Shown piece by piece: positions 1 to 8,484 of a DNA stretch of 64,000 nt. The DNA comes from Flavobacteriia bacterium (GTDB lineage Bacteria > Bacteroidota > Bacteroidia > Flavobacteriales_D > Crocinitomicaceae): assembly GCA_947490145.1 (NCBI GenBank), contig CANLGD010000001.1, positions 1 through 64,000 on the forward strand, written 5' to 3'. A model generated the notes under the pieces. That model saw only the letters and a program-made list of their open reading frames with translations. It did not search any database and was not told where the DNA came from. A program made the position numbers and the translations under genes. Numbering within the stretch: the first letter of the stretch is position 1; the number at the start of each line of letters is the position of its first letter.

Positions 1-596
1 CCATAAGCAAATCCCATTCCTGCGGTTTTTCTGGTTTCTATAAAACTAAAAAAAGTATAGTTTTTCGGATTCCAATAAGAAACTTTCAGTCCAGCAGTTG
101 CTGCATACCTTAAATAATCTTTATTGACATTTGGTTTATTGTTTTTCATAAAATCGACACCCAAAACATTCAAGTAAGGAGCGAAATCCCAATTGTATCT
201 GTAAGGAATATGATAACTCACACCTTCTGGTAAAATCAGCAATAAAATCCCTCCAATTACACCAAGAGCACCTAAATCTGCATCACCATTTCCAGAACTT
301 ACTGTTTTCCCAATCGATGAAATAATTCCCAAACCAATTAATGGTGGGCCTGCTATTAAGCCTGCAGATGAGTGTAGTTGATAAATTTGATCATTGCGAT
401 GCACAAAATCAAAATTGTAGTTTAAACCAAAACGCTTTTTAATCATCCATTCTCCGCCAATGGAAAAATTTTGATAGCTCGCAGAATCAACTTTTCCTAG
501 ACTCATTTTAAAATGAAAACTATGGTTGCATTCCGAAAGCTGTGAAAAATTTATTCCAAGTATAAAAAGAAAAGTTAAAGTGAAAATGATTTTCAT
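1..596 (-). CDS. Secreted hypothetical protein, 3' end cut by window edge
   Basis: The reading frame is open from an ATG at 594-596 on the minus strand down to base 1, about 198 codons, with no stop before the edge. The start MKIIFTLTFLFILGINFSQ is a clear signal peptide, so the protein is exported. The rest has alternating beta-type segments and a hydrophobic glycine-rich stretch near residues 80-115 (GLIAGPPLIGLG, GALGVIGGILLLILP). The family is not recognised; an outer-membrane or periplasmic role is inferred only from the signal peptide and composition. It is transcribed divergently from the methyltransferase gene at 748. Confidence 0.75.
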   Translation of the reverse strand, partial: MKIIFTLTFLFILGINFSQLSECNHSFHFKMSLGKVDSASYQNFSIGGEWMIKKRFGLNYNFDFVHRNDQIYQLHSSAGLIAGPPLIGLGIISSIGKTVSSGNGDADLGALGVIGGILLLILPEGVSYHIPYRYNWDFAPYLNVLGVDFMKNNKPNVNKDYLRYAATAGLKVSYWNPKNYTFFSFIETRKTAGMGFAY

Positions 597-747
597 TGTA
601 GTTTAATTTGATTTTCAAAAATAAGTAAAAACTTGTTTAAATGTCATATTACGCTAATTTTTAAATCATTTTTTCTGAAAACGTCTCTAAAATCCTTATT
701 TTATCTTTACTTTTGTGTGAATTTAAAAGCCAAGTGCTAAAAAATAT

Positions 748-1476
748 ATGTCAGAAGAAATCATTACAAGGGGAAAACTTTTTTTAATTCCAAATACTTT
801 AGGTGGAGAAACAACACATGGAATTATTCCTGTTGGAGTTGCAGAAATTGTGAAAAATATTCGCTATTTCGCCGTTGAAGAAGTTAAATCTGCAAGAAGA
901 TTATTGAGGAAATTAGACAGAGAATTTCCAATCAATGACTCAACTTTTTATATTTTAAATAAAAAAACGCCATCAGAGGAATTATATTCTATGCTTAGAC
1001 CAATGAAGGAAGGGTTTGACATTGGAATAATTTCAGAGGCTGGTTGTCCTGGAATTGCTGATCCTGGCGCAAATTTAGTTTCCTTGGCTCATCAAAAAGG
1101 ATTTACAGTAGCCCCAACTGTTGGACCGTCTTCCATTTTATTGGCCTTAATAGGAAGTGGATTTAATGGACAAGAATTCTCTTTCAATGGATATTTGCCA
1201 AAAGAACGAAAGGATAGAATTAAAAAATTAAGAGATTTTGAGCATTATGTGCGTAGAACTGGCTCTACTCAAATTTTCATGGATACTCCTTTTAGAAACA
1301 TGCACGTTTTGGACGATATGCTAAACAGTCTGAGTGATGACGTTCAAGTGTGTATTGCTTCAAATTTAACGATGCCTGACGAATCTATCAAAACAATGAG
1401 TGTCGCAAAATGGAGAGATAATGCTTATGACTTAGGGAAAATCCCAACTTTGTTTTTGATTGGGAAGATGGCTTGA
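748..1476 (+). CDS. SAM-dependent methyltransferase, RsmI-like (tetrapyrrole methylase fold)
   Basis: This 242-residue protein has the tetrapyrrole methylase fold used by RsmI, which 2'-O-methylates C1402 of 16S rRNA. Visible signatures are the SEAGCPGIADPG loop near residues 95-106 and the VGPSSILLALIGSG segment near 124-137, matching the SDAGTP and PGPSA motifs of RsmI. It is shorter than typical RsmI (about 280 residues), with the C-terminal part trimmed. Bacteroidota often carry this shorter paralog beside a full RsmI, so the exact substrate is uncertain. A -7-like TACTTTTG lies at 708-715, without a clear -33 element. Confidence 0.8.
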   Translation: MSEEIITRGKLFLIPNTLGGETTHGIIPVGVAEIVKNIRYFAVEEVKSARRLLRKLDREFPINDSTFYILNKKTPSEELYSMLRPMKEGFDIGIISEAGCPGIADPGANLVSLAHQKGFTVAPTVGPSSILLALIGSGFNGQEFSFNGYLPKERKDRIKKLRDFEHYVRRTGSTQIFMDTPFRNMHVLDDMLNSLSDDVQVCIASNLTMPDESIKTMSVAKWRDNAYDLGKIPTLFLIGKMA

Positions 1477-1515
1477 AAGGATTACAAATTGACAAATTAC
1501 AAAATCTAAGTTTTT

Positions 1516-1606
1516 GAAGCTATTCCCGTTTTTATTGCAATCTCTTTCGATTAAATCTGCACTTGAAAGTTACGAAAGAAGATTTTCTCGACAACTGGGG
1601 CTAGGT
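1516..1606. repeat. Palindromic intergenic element
   Basis: The 214-bp gap between two plus-strand genes holds an imperfect hairpin. Its inner arms are AATCTCTTTCG (from about 1539) and CGAAAGAAGATT (about 1573-1584). The outer arms pair AGCTATTCCC with GGGGCTAG. The design (AGCTATTCCCG ... GGGGCTAGG) resembles dispersed intergenic palindromes I associate with flavobacterial genomes. That is recalled from memory and was not checked. No coding capacity was seen here. Confidence 0.5.
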
Positions 1607-1690
1607 ATTTACGCTTTAAAATAAAAATTTAATTTCCACTTTAAGTCATCACATTGTAAAATGATTATTTATTTTTGATAAAATTTATAT

Positions 1691-2908
1691 ATGCTTCATT
1701 CAAAAAATGCATTAATTTTTGTTCTTATTACCATTTGTATTGATTCAATTGGTTTGGGAATAATTATCCCAAGTTTTCCAGTTTTGGTATCAGAAACTGC
1801 TAATGTTTCAGTGAATGAATCATCTAAATATTTTGGTTTGGTTATGGGAACATATGCTTTCATGCAGTTCTTTTTTTCTCCCTTGATAGGAAATTTAAGT
1901 GATAGATTTGGAAGAAGACCAATCTTGTTAATTTCAGTTCTTGGAATGGGATTGGATTATGCTTTTATGTGTTTTGCTCCGACATTGGTTTGGCTGATAA
2001 TTGGTAGAGCAATTGCTGGGATCTTTGGTGCGAGTTTTACAACAGCTACGGCTTATATTGCAGATATTTCTACTAATGAAAACAGAGCAAAAAACTTCGG
2101 AATGGTTGGTGCAGCTTTCGGAATTGGATTTGTTATTGGTCCAGCAATAGGCGGACTTTTAACTGATTTTGGCTCCAGAGCGCCGTTCTTTGTCGCAGCA
2201 TGTTTTTCTATTTTAAATTTCGTTTATGGTTATTTCGTTTTAAAAGAATCTTTGCCTGAAAGTGATAGAAGAAAATTTGAATTAAAAAGGGCAAATCCAT
2301 TTGGAGCATTCAAACAAATTGTAAAATTTGAAAAAAACAAGTATTTATTTGTTGTAATATTTGTTGTAATGATTGCAAATATGGCACTTCATTCTTTGTG
2401 GAATTATTACACTATGGATAAATTTGCATGGACGGCAAAAGACGTTGGAATTTCTCTTGCTGTTGTTGGAGTTGCCTTTGCTATTGTTCAAGGAGGTCTT
2501 TCAGGGATTTTAGTCAGGAAATTTGGGGAAAAAGGTGCTGCAACAATGGGGTTATTGTTTTTGATTTCAACAACATTTTTGATGGGATTAATACCTTCAG
2601 GTTGGATGATGTATGTCTTAATCTTTCCTTATGCTTTTTGTGGAATCATTGAACCTTCAATTCGTTCGCTTGTTTCTGGAAAAGTTCAAGATAATGAACA
2701 AGGAGAATTGCAAGGGATTTTCACAAGCATTATGAGTTTAGCAGAAATTTTAAGTCCTTTATTTTTTATGTGGATTTATTATTCGGCAACTCGAATAAAA
2801 CCAACCCCTTCAGTAAATTTTGGTGTGCCATTTTTTGTGTGTAGCGGAATTGCTTTTTTAGCATTTTTACTACTAAGATGGATTTTAAAACGAAAAATTT
2901 TAAAATAA
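1691..2908 (+). CDS. MFS transporter, TetA/multidrug-like
   Basis: This 405-residue integral inner-membrane protein has about 12 hydrophobic segments. The loop after helix 2 carries the MFS motif A, GNLSDRFGRRPILL, near residues 67-80. The segment AGIFGASFTTATAYIADIS and the following GFVIGPAIGGLL (motif C-like) near residues 110-155 are typical of the drug:H+ antiporter-1/TetA group. It probably exports a small molecule using the proton gradient; the substrate cannot be read from sequence. It stands alone, preceded by a palindromic intergenic element and followed by a small membrane-protein gene on the same strand. Confidence 0.85.
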   Translation: MLHSKNALIFVLITICIDSIGLGIIIPSFPVLVSETANVSVNESSKYFGLVMGTYAFMQFFFSPLIGNLSDRFGRRPILLISVLGMGLDYAFMCFAPTLVWLIIGRAIAGIFGASFTTATAYIADISTNENRAKNFGMVGAAFGIGFVIGPAIGGLLTDFGSRAPFFVAACFSILNFVYGYFVLKESLPESDRRKFELKRANPFGAFKQIVKFEKNKYLFVVIFVVMIANMALHSLWNYYTMDKFAWTAKDVGISLAVVGVAFAIVQGGLSGILVRKFGEKGAATMGLLFLISTTFLMGLIPSGWMMYVLIFPYAFCGIIEPSIRSLVSGKVQDNEQGELQGIFTSIMSLAEILSPLFFMWIYYSATRIKPTPSVNFGVPFFVCSGIAFLAFLLLRWILKRKILK

Positions 2909-3032
2909 CTGGTATATTTTCAAAATGATTGAAACAGTATAAATATTTTTAACTTGGTTAACAACTGTTTTTGTTGGTAGTATAGTTTTAGTAATAAGTT
3001 TTATACTAATTCAATCTTTCTCAAGAGGAGGA

Positions 3033-3443
3033 ATGAATATGCTTAATTCTGATGTAAGTGAAATTTTTTCGGGGATTTTGAATTCACTTATTATTAGTGC
3101 ATTAATCTTACTTCCAACGGTGATTATTTTAATAATTTCAAATATTCGTTTGAACAATCAAAATCTTCCTCTTAGACTTCATTTTAGAAAACTAAACAAG
3201 ATTTATATTTATATGGCAGTTTTAACTTATGCAGTTATTGAAGGAATTATTATTTATAATGCAATCGATACTTATAATTATTGTGGGAGCGATCATATGA
3301 ATTATAATTTTTTTGATTCATCAGGTTTCGGTCAAATGTTGATTTTTCTAGCAATAATTTCATTATATGCTTTAGCGATAATTTTAAGGTGGTTTTATTC
3401 TTTAGAAAAGAAATCAGAGAAATGGGATCAAAAAAAAAATTGA
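3033..3443 (+). CDS. Small membrane protein of unknown function (possibly 5'-truncated by a stop codon)
   Basis: The protein has 136 residues with three or four hydrophobic segments (around residues 17-33, 54-72 and 105-124). The family is not recognised. An AGAGGAGG purine run at 3024-3031 would suit the second ATG at 3039 better than the first at 3033, unusual in a genome that seldom uses Shine-Dalgarno sites. The same frame stays open upstream to a TAA at 2940. Before that stop is ATG ATT GAA ACA GTA (2925-2939). After it come about 30 codons for a further hydrophobic helix (FVGSIVLVISFILI). The ancestral gene may therefore have begun at 2925 and acquired a nonsense codon. Confidence 0.6.
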   Translation: MNMLNSDVSEIFSGILNSLIISALILLPTVIILIISNIRLNNQNLPLRLHFRKLNKIYIYMAVLTYAVIEGIIIYNAIDTYNYCGSDHMNYNFFDSSGFGQMLIFLAIISLYALAIILRWFYSLEKKSEKWDQKKN

Positions 3444-3466
3444 AGCTACTTCAACTAAACTATAGT

Positions 3467-4660
3467 TTATTTCAAGGCATTTTTTAAATCTTGCCAAATA
3501 TCATCAACGTGTTCTAAACCAATAGAAAGTCGAACTAATCCGTCAGAAATTCCAACAGACAATCTTTCATCTGGTTTTAATTTTGAGTGAGTTGTTGAGG
3601 CTGGATGAGTGGCAATACTTTTTGCATCACCAAGGTTTGGAGTTAAGGAAAATAATTCCAATTTATTCAAAAATTTTCTTCCAGCTTCTAAACCACCTTT
3701 AATTTCGAAACTTACGATTGCACCTCCTCCAAACATTTGTTTTTTTGCAATTTTATAATTCGGATGACTTTCTAAAAATGGATATTTTACCCAAGAAATT
3801 GAATCAATTTTTTCTAATTTTTTAGCGATTTTTAGCGCGTTTTCTGTCATTCTTTCCACTCGAATGTGTAAAGTTTCGATGGATTTTGAAATTATCCAAG
3901 CATTAAATGGACTTAAAGCTGGACCAGTGTGCCGTGCAAAAGCTTCAATTTTTTTTATTAATTCTTTGCTTCCTAAAATCAATCCACCCAAAGTTCTACC
4001 TTGTCCATCCATAAATTTGGTGGTTGAATGAATTGAAATATGTGCACCTAAATCTAAGGGTCTTTGTAAAATTGGCGTTGCAAAACAATTATCAACTACA
4101 AATAAAATCTTTGCTTTTTTACAAATTTTTCCTACTTTTTCAATATCGATAATTTCTAAAGCAGGATTTGAAGGAGATTCTAAATATAAAATTTTGGTAT
4201 TTTCTTGAATAGCATTTTTGTATCCTTCATAATCCAATGCATCAACATAAGTTGTTGTAATTCCCCATTTTGGGAAAATTTCTGTAAATAATCTATGTGT
4301 TGATCCAAAAACTGAACGACTTGAAATAATGTGATTTCCCGCTTTAAGTAAAGCTCCAAAAGTCGTAAAAATGGCAGCCATTCCTGTAGAAGTTGCCCAA
4401 CCAGTTTCAGCATTTTCAAGCAGAGCAACTTTTTCAATCAATTCTTGTACATTCGGATTTGAATAACGAGAATAAATGTTTCCCTCTTGTTCGTCAGCAA
4501 AAACAGCAGCCATTTCTTCAGCAGAATCAAAGGTAAAACTACTTGTCAAAAACAAAGGATTTGAGTGTTCCTTTTGGCTCGTTTTTTCGATGTGTTTTCT
4601 GATTGCAAGGGTTTCAGCTTTTGCAGATTTCAGAAACTCGTTTTTTTTATTTTTAGACAT
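3467..4660 (-). CDS. metZ: O-succinyl/O-acetylhomoserine sulfhydrylase (trans-sulfuration PLP enzyme)
   Basis: A 397-residue PLP enzyme of the Cys/Met metabolism family. The expected residues are present: YSRYSNPN at 63-70, the PLP-binding Asp190, and the Schiff-base Lys215 in HSTTKFMDGQGR. The DGQGR after the lysine is typical of MetZ-type homoserine sulfhydrylases, which combine an acylated homoserine with sulfide to form homocysteine in the cytoplasm. The window also has metX and homoserine dehydrogenase but no MetB/MetC pair, which favours direct sulfhydrylation. The start overlaps the end of the OsmC gene by 8 nt, so the two are probably co-translated. Cystathionine gamma-synthase or methionine gamma-lyase activity cannot be excluded from sequence. 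Confidence 0.88.
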   Translation of the reverse strand: MSKNKKNEFLKSAKAETLAIRKHIEKTSQKEHSNPLFLTSSFTFDSAEEMAAVFADEQEGNIYSRYSNPNVQELIEKVALLENAETGWATSTGMAAIFTTFGALLKAGNHIISSRSVFGSTHRLFTEIFPKWGITTTYVDALDYEGYKNAIQENTKILYLESPSNPALEIIDIEKVGKICKKAKILFVVDNCFATPILQRPLDLGAHISIHSTTKFMDGQGRTLGGLILGSKELIKKIEAFARHTGPALSPFNAWIISKSIETLHIRVERMTENALKIAKKLEKIDSISWVKYPFLESHPNYKIAKKQMFGGGAIVSFEIKGGLEAGRKFLNKLELFSLTPNLGDAKSIATHPASTTHSKLKPDERLSVGISDGLVRLSIGLEHVDDIWQDLKNALK

Positions 4661-5069
4661 TTGCTTGAATAATTTGATGCGTTATTTTGATTTCTTTTGC
4701 TAAACTTGCTGAAACAGAACAATATTTTTCCAAACTAAGAATGACAGCTTTTTTAACTTGGTCAATAGGATCATTTTCCCCAATTTTAAAAAGTACATGA
4801 ATTTTTTCAAAAGGCGAAGGAACTCCGTCTTTACGATTTCCTTTAACAATCACTTCGTAGTTTGAAAGTTCGATTCTTTTTTTCTTTAGAATCAATAAAA
4901 TATCAATGCTTGCACAAGAAATCATACTTGAAAGCAATAACTCCATTGGACGCATTCCCAAATTTTCTCCTCCAATTGCTGGATTTGCATCTGAGTTCAC
5001 TACATTTCCTTCAGAATTTAAAGCTTGAAACGCAAGTTTGTCGTTTAATCTCCTAAGTGTAATTTTCAT
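4653..5069 (-). CDS. OsmC family protein
   Basis: A 138-residue OsmC/Ohr-fold protein. Typical features are GGENLGMRPMELLLSSMISCASIDILLILKKK in the middle of the protein and a conserved C-terminal part, SLEKYCSVSASLAKEIKI, holding the second cysteine. OsmC proteins reduce organic hydroperoxides through two cysteines; many members next to sulfur genes are uncharacterised. Here the gene lies between a YeeE/YedE sulfur-transport gene (2-nt gap) and metZ (8-nt overlap), so a link to thiol or persulfide handling is plausible but inferred. Confidence 0.85.
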   Translation of the reverse strand: MKITLRRLNDKLAFQALNSEGNVVNSDANPAIGGENLGMRPMELLLSSMISCASIDILLILKKKRIELSNYEVIVKGNRKDGVPSPFEKIHVLFKIGENDPIDQVKKAVILSLEKYCSVSASLAKEIKITHQIIQANV

Positions 5070-5071
5070 TT

Positions 5072-5497
5072 TTAATGAGGTAATTTATCTTTCAAAAGTG
5101 CATAAAAAAATGTTCCTGACAAGGCTCCAATCAATAAAAGTAAGCCTAATTTCCATGAAAGTCCGACTAAAATGAAGAGAGGGGCAGAGCAGGCTCCCGT
5201 TAGTCCCCAGCCTAAACCAAACAAAATTCCACCAAATAAATTAGCCTTCCAAATTAAAGGTTTATCTTTTAATTTTACAGGATTATTGTTCATACTTTTA
5301 ATTTTAAGTTTTTTGATAATAATTAAACTTAAAGCACCAGTGACAACTGCTGAACCTAAAAGTCCAAACATATGAAATGATTGAAAATGAAACATTTCTT
5401 GAATGCGATACCAAGAAATTGCTTGAGATTCTGTTAGGACAAATCCTAAAAATGCACCCAAACTAATACTTATGATGATGTTTGTAATTTTTTTCAT
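5072..5497 (-). CDS. YeeE/YedE (DUF6691) sulfur-transport membrane protein, half 2
   Basis: A 141-residue membrane protein with four hydrophobic segments. Its signature GLGWGLTGACSAPLFILVG matches the second half of YeeE/YedE thiosulfate transporters, whose conserved cysteine lines the conduction path. The ATG at 5497 (MKKITNIIISISLG) is preferred over the ATG at 5539: it begins one base after the stop of the partner gene and directly precedes the first membrane helix, while the longer version would add a polar overlapping extension. It probably pairs with the 5499-5990 product to import reduced sulfur. Confidence 0.82.
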   Translation of the reverse strand: MKKITNIIISISLGAFLGFVLTESQAISWYRIQEMFHFQSFHMFGLLGSAVVTGALSLIIIKKLKIKSMNNNPVKLKDKPLIWKANLFGGILFGLGWGLTGACSAPLFILVGLSWKLGLLLLIGALSGTFFYALLKDKLPH

Positions 5498-5498
5498 T

Positions 5499-5990
5499 TT
5501 AGTAAGAGAATAATATTGGATTAACAAAATATGCAACAATTAAACCGCCGACAAAAAAGCCAATTGTAGCAATGAATGAAGCAGGGGAGAGCTGTGACAT
5601 TCCCATGATACAATGTCCAGCAGTACAGCCATTTGAGTAACGTGCTCCAAATCCAACTAAAAATCCACCGCCAAGAAAAATAAACCAATTTTCAAGCGAA
5701 TAGAAATCAACTGGAAAATTATTTTTTAAATCTTCATTGAAAAAGAAATCAGAATCATTGGTAAAAAAATAATATAATCCAACTCCGATTAATCCCAAAG
5801 CAAATTGAATTTGCCAAGCATCAACTTTGTTATCGTATGAAAAATAATTTGGCTTCTTCGTAAATAATGAAATTAAATAGCGATAAGACGAAGAAACACC
5901 AAATTGTTTTTCCCTCAAAATTAGTAAAAGTGGTACAATCAATCCAATCATTGGACCAGCGATATACCAAGCTAAAGGTTCTTTGTTCAT
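5499..5990 (-). CDS. YeeE/YedE sulfur-transport membrane protein, half 1
   Basis: A 163-residue inner-membrane protein with the motif GFGARYSNGCTAGHCIMGMSQLSP near residues 114-137. This is the conserved cysteine-containing loop of YeeE/YedE (TsuA-like) permeases. The family imports thiosulfate or related reduced sulfur. Splitting the transporter into two adjacent half-size genes is common in Bacteroidota and Proteobacteria. The gap to the next gene is one base. It lies 126 bp downstream of homoserine dehydrogenase, so it may be read through from the SAM-controlled transcript or have its own promoter. Confidence 0.82.
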   Translation of the reverse strand: MNKEPLAWYIAGPMIGLIVPLLLILREKQFGVSSSYRYLISLFTKKPNYFSYDNKVDAWQIQFALGLIGVGLYYFFTNDSDFFFNEDLKNNFPVDFYSLENWFIFLGGGFLVGFGARYSNGCTAGHCIMGMSQLSPASFIATIGFFVGGLIVAYFVNPILFSY

Positions 5991-6116
5991 GTTTAGTAAT
6001 GTTAAGAATTAAGAATAAAAAGTTAAGAATAAAAAGTGAAAAAATAGAAGAAAAGAATAAAATTTGATTCTAATTAAATCAAAGTTTTATGTCTTTCGTC
6101 TTGAAAGTCTTTCATC

Positions 6117-7361
6117 TCAATTAAATACTTGCAAAAATAACTTCTCACCAGCGATATTTTCAAAATCAGATTCGTTTAAAAATGGTTCTGGTAAGACAGC
6201 AAAAAACAAGTTTGATAAATTATTGAAATTAAATTGTTTTAATTCTGAAAATTTTACCCAACCAGTTTGAAAATTGTATGCTTTACTTTGAAAAATTTCA
6301 TCAATGTTGTAAAATGGAATTTCTTGAATTGCTTCTATAAATTCAGATCCGATGTAAATTTTTAAGTAGAAATCATCCGTAAAATTTAAAACTTCATTTT
6401 CATTTGTTTTTTTGTATTCATAAGCATAATCATATTGAAGTGCCGAAACGTCTGATAAAACAGCACTTGCAGTCGGATAAGCTCCAGCTCCTTTTCCTAA
6501 AAATAATTGTTTGTCAGAAAATAAAGCTTCCACAGAAACAGAATTAAATTCATTATTTACATTATAGGCAACATTGTCTTCTTTAATGAAATGAGGAGCT
6601 ACAAATCCAGCTAAATGATTTCCAAATTTTTCTGTTCGTGAGAATAATTTGATTCTGAATCCTTTTTCCGCTGCGTATTTTACATCTTGCGTCTTGATAT
6701 TTCTAATTCCGTAATTGAAAATGTCGTCTGGTTTTAAAGTTAAGCCAAAAGCATGTTTTATCAAAATCAATAATTTGTATTTTGAATCAAAACCATCCAC
6801 ATCTAGGGTTGGATCAGATTCTGCAAATCCTAATTCTTGCGCTTCAGCTAAAGCAGTTTCATAATCTTTACCAGAATTTGTTTGAGTCAAAATATAATTT
6901 GTTGTACCGTTCACAATTCCTTGAATTCCTGATAAGGAATCGTTGTTGTAATATTCTTCTAAGTTTCTGATAATCGGAATACTACCACCAACTGAAGCTT
7001 CGTAAAGTAAAGATAAATTGTTCGCTTTTGCTAAGTTTAATAATTCTTCATAATTTTCTGCAATCATTTTTTTGTTTGCAGTAACAACGTGTTTTCCTCT
7101 TTTTAATGCCTCAGAAACAATCAAAAATGCTGCTCTTGAATCGTCTATTAATTCTACTACTAGATTGATTTCATTGTCTAAAAGTATGTCAGATTTAGCA
7201 TAAGAAAAATTTTCTTTTGCAATTGATCGAGCTTTGTTTGGGTTTTTTACGACAATTTTTTTAATTGTTGCATCTAATAAATTGGATTGGTTTAAAACTT
7301 CATATAAACCGTTTCCTACGCAACCAAAACCAAATAATCCTATGTTTAATTTATTTCTCAT
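6117..7361 (-). CDS. hom: Homoserine dehydrogenase
   Basis: A 414-residue monofunctional enzyme that reduces aspartate-semialdehyde to homoserine, the branch point to methionine and threonine. The N-terminal Rossmann fold starts NIGLFGFGCVGNGLYEVL. The catalytic core holds GGSIPIIRNLEEY and GIQGIVNGTTNYIL near residues 124-154, followed by LGFAESDPTLDVDGFDSKYKLLIL, all standard for the family. No aspartokinase domain is fused. It lies 74 bp downstream of metX on the same strand, so it belongs to the SAM-riboswitch methionine unit. Bacteroidota commonly have a second, aspartokinase-fused copy elsewhere, which would make this the methionine-dedicated copy (inferred). Confidence 0.92.
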   Translation of the reverse strand: MRNKLNIGLFGFGCVGNGLYEVLNQSNLLDATIKKIVVKNPNKARSIAKENFSYAKSDILLDNEINLVVELIDDSRAAFLIVSEALKRGKHVVTANKKMIAENYEELLNLAKANNLSLLYEASVGGSIPIIRNLEEYYNNDSLSGIQGIVNGTTNYILTQTNSGKDYETALAEAQELGFAESDPTLDVDGFDSKYKLLILIKHAFGLTLKPDDIFNYGIRNIKTQDVKYAAEKGFRIKLFSRTEKFGNHLAGFVAPHFIKEDNVAYNVNNEFNSVSVEALFSDKQLFLGKGAGAYPTASAVLSDVSALQYDYAYEYKKTNENEVLNFTDDFYLKIYIGSEFIEAIQEIPFYNIDEIFQSKAYNFQTGWVKFSELKQFNFNNLSNLFFAVLPEPFLNESDFENIAGEKLFLQVFN

Positions 7362-7435
7362 TTTTTTTAGAATTTAAGACTATAAGATTCAAAAGTAATG
7401 ACTGTATTGACTTTTGAATCTTTTTATCTTGACTT

Positions 7436-8446
7436 TTATTTTAAAAATTCATTTATTATTTCATCTAACTTTTCTGTTTCTACTAAAAAGCCATCATGAC
7501 CAAAAATTGAGTCGATGATTTTTAATGTTGCATTTGGAATTGTTTTTGCTAAAAATTCTTGTTCACTTAATGGAAAAAGTAGGTCACTTGAAATTCCAAT
7601 TACTAATGTTTTTGCTGATATTTCTTCTAAAGCATCTCTTATTGAAGTTCTATTTCTTCCAATATTGTGCGAATCCATAGCTTTGGTTAAAGTCCAATAT
7701 GAATATGCATTGAAACGGTTTACTAGTTTTTGTCCTTGGTAATTTTGATAAGATGAAGCTTTGAACTCATCAGTTTTATTCAAATCCTGCTCACTTTGAG
7801 TTTTGTTATAACTTTCATAAGATCGATAACTCAACATCGCAATGCTTCGAGCTGCTTTTAAACCCTTTTCGCCACCATTTTCTATATTTAGTTCAAAAGT
7901 TGAATCTGCGGATATAGCCAATCTTTGCGCTTCATTAAAAGCAATTCCAAAAGGAGAATGAAAAGCATTTGTTGCAATAAGAATTAAATTTTTTAATTTT
8001 TCTCTTAGAATAAATGAAAATTCTTGAGCTTGTTGGCCACCTAAAGATGAGCCAATTAACAAATTTATTTCAGAAATATTTAATTTTTCCCTTAATAATT
8101 CATGCGCATTTGCCATGTCTCTCGGAGTAATCAAGGGGAAATTTTGAAAAAACTTTTCTCCATTCGATTTTTCACTCAAAGGACCCGTTGAACCATAACA
8201 TGAACCGATAATATTTGCACATACGACAAAATATTCTTCTTTGTCAAAATAGTCGTTTGCACCAAAAAGTCCATTCCACCAATCACTGACATCCGAATTT
8301 GCTGTTAAAGCATGGCAAACCCATACAACTTCTGAATACTGATTTAATTCCCCAAAAGTATGGTAATTGATTTTTAAATTTTCTATTTTTTGCGATGATT
8401 CAAGAGTAAATTCCTTGAAAAATACGTGATTTTCTGATTTTTTCAT
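7436..8446 (-). CDS. metX: Homoserine O-acetyltransferase (alpha/beta hydrolase fold)
   Basis: A 336-residue enzyme that acylates homoserine, the first committed step to methionine. The nucleophile elbow IGSSLGGQQA places Ser134 as the catalytic serine. The upstream NIIGSCYGSTGP (79-90) is the family fingerprint, and the C-terminal SDLLFP and GHDGFLVE segments supply the catalytic Asp and His. Acyl-CoA preference (acetyl or succinyl) cannot be settled by eye. The 5' leader of about 340 nt carries a SAM-I riboswitch and a Cys-rich short ORF, so repression by SAM is expected. It is the first structural gene of the methionine unit. Confidence 0.92.
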   Translation of the reverse strand: MKKSENHVFFKEFTLESSQKIENLKINYHTFGELNQYSEVVWVCHALTANSDVSDWWNGLFGANDYFDKEEYFVVCANIIGSCYGSTGPLSEKSNGEKFFQNFPLITPRDMANAHELLREKLNISEINLLIGSSLGGQQAQEFSFILREKLKNLILIATNAFHSPFGIAFNEAQRLAISADSTFELNIENGGEKGLKAARSIAMLSYRSYESYNKTQSEQDLNKTDEFKASSYQNYQGQKLVNRFNAYSYWTLTKAMDSHNIGRNRTSIRDALEEISAKTLVIGISSDLLFPLSEQEFLAKTIPNATLKIIDSIFGHDGFLVETEKLDEIINEFLK

Positions 8447-8484
8447 TTTTGAAGTTTAAAATATGGATAATTAAGATTAACATC

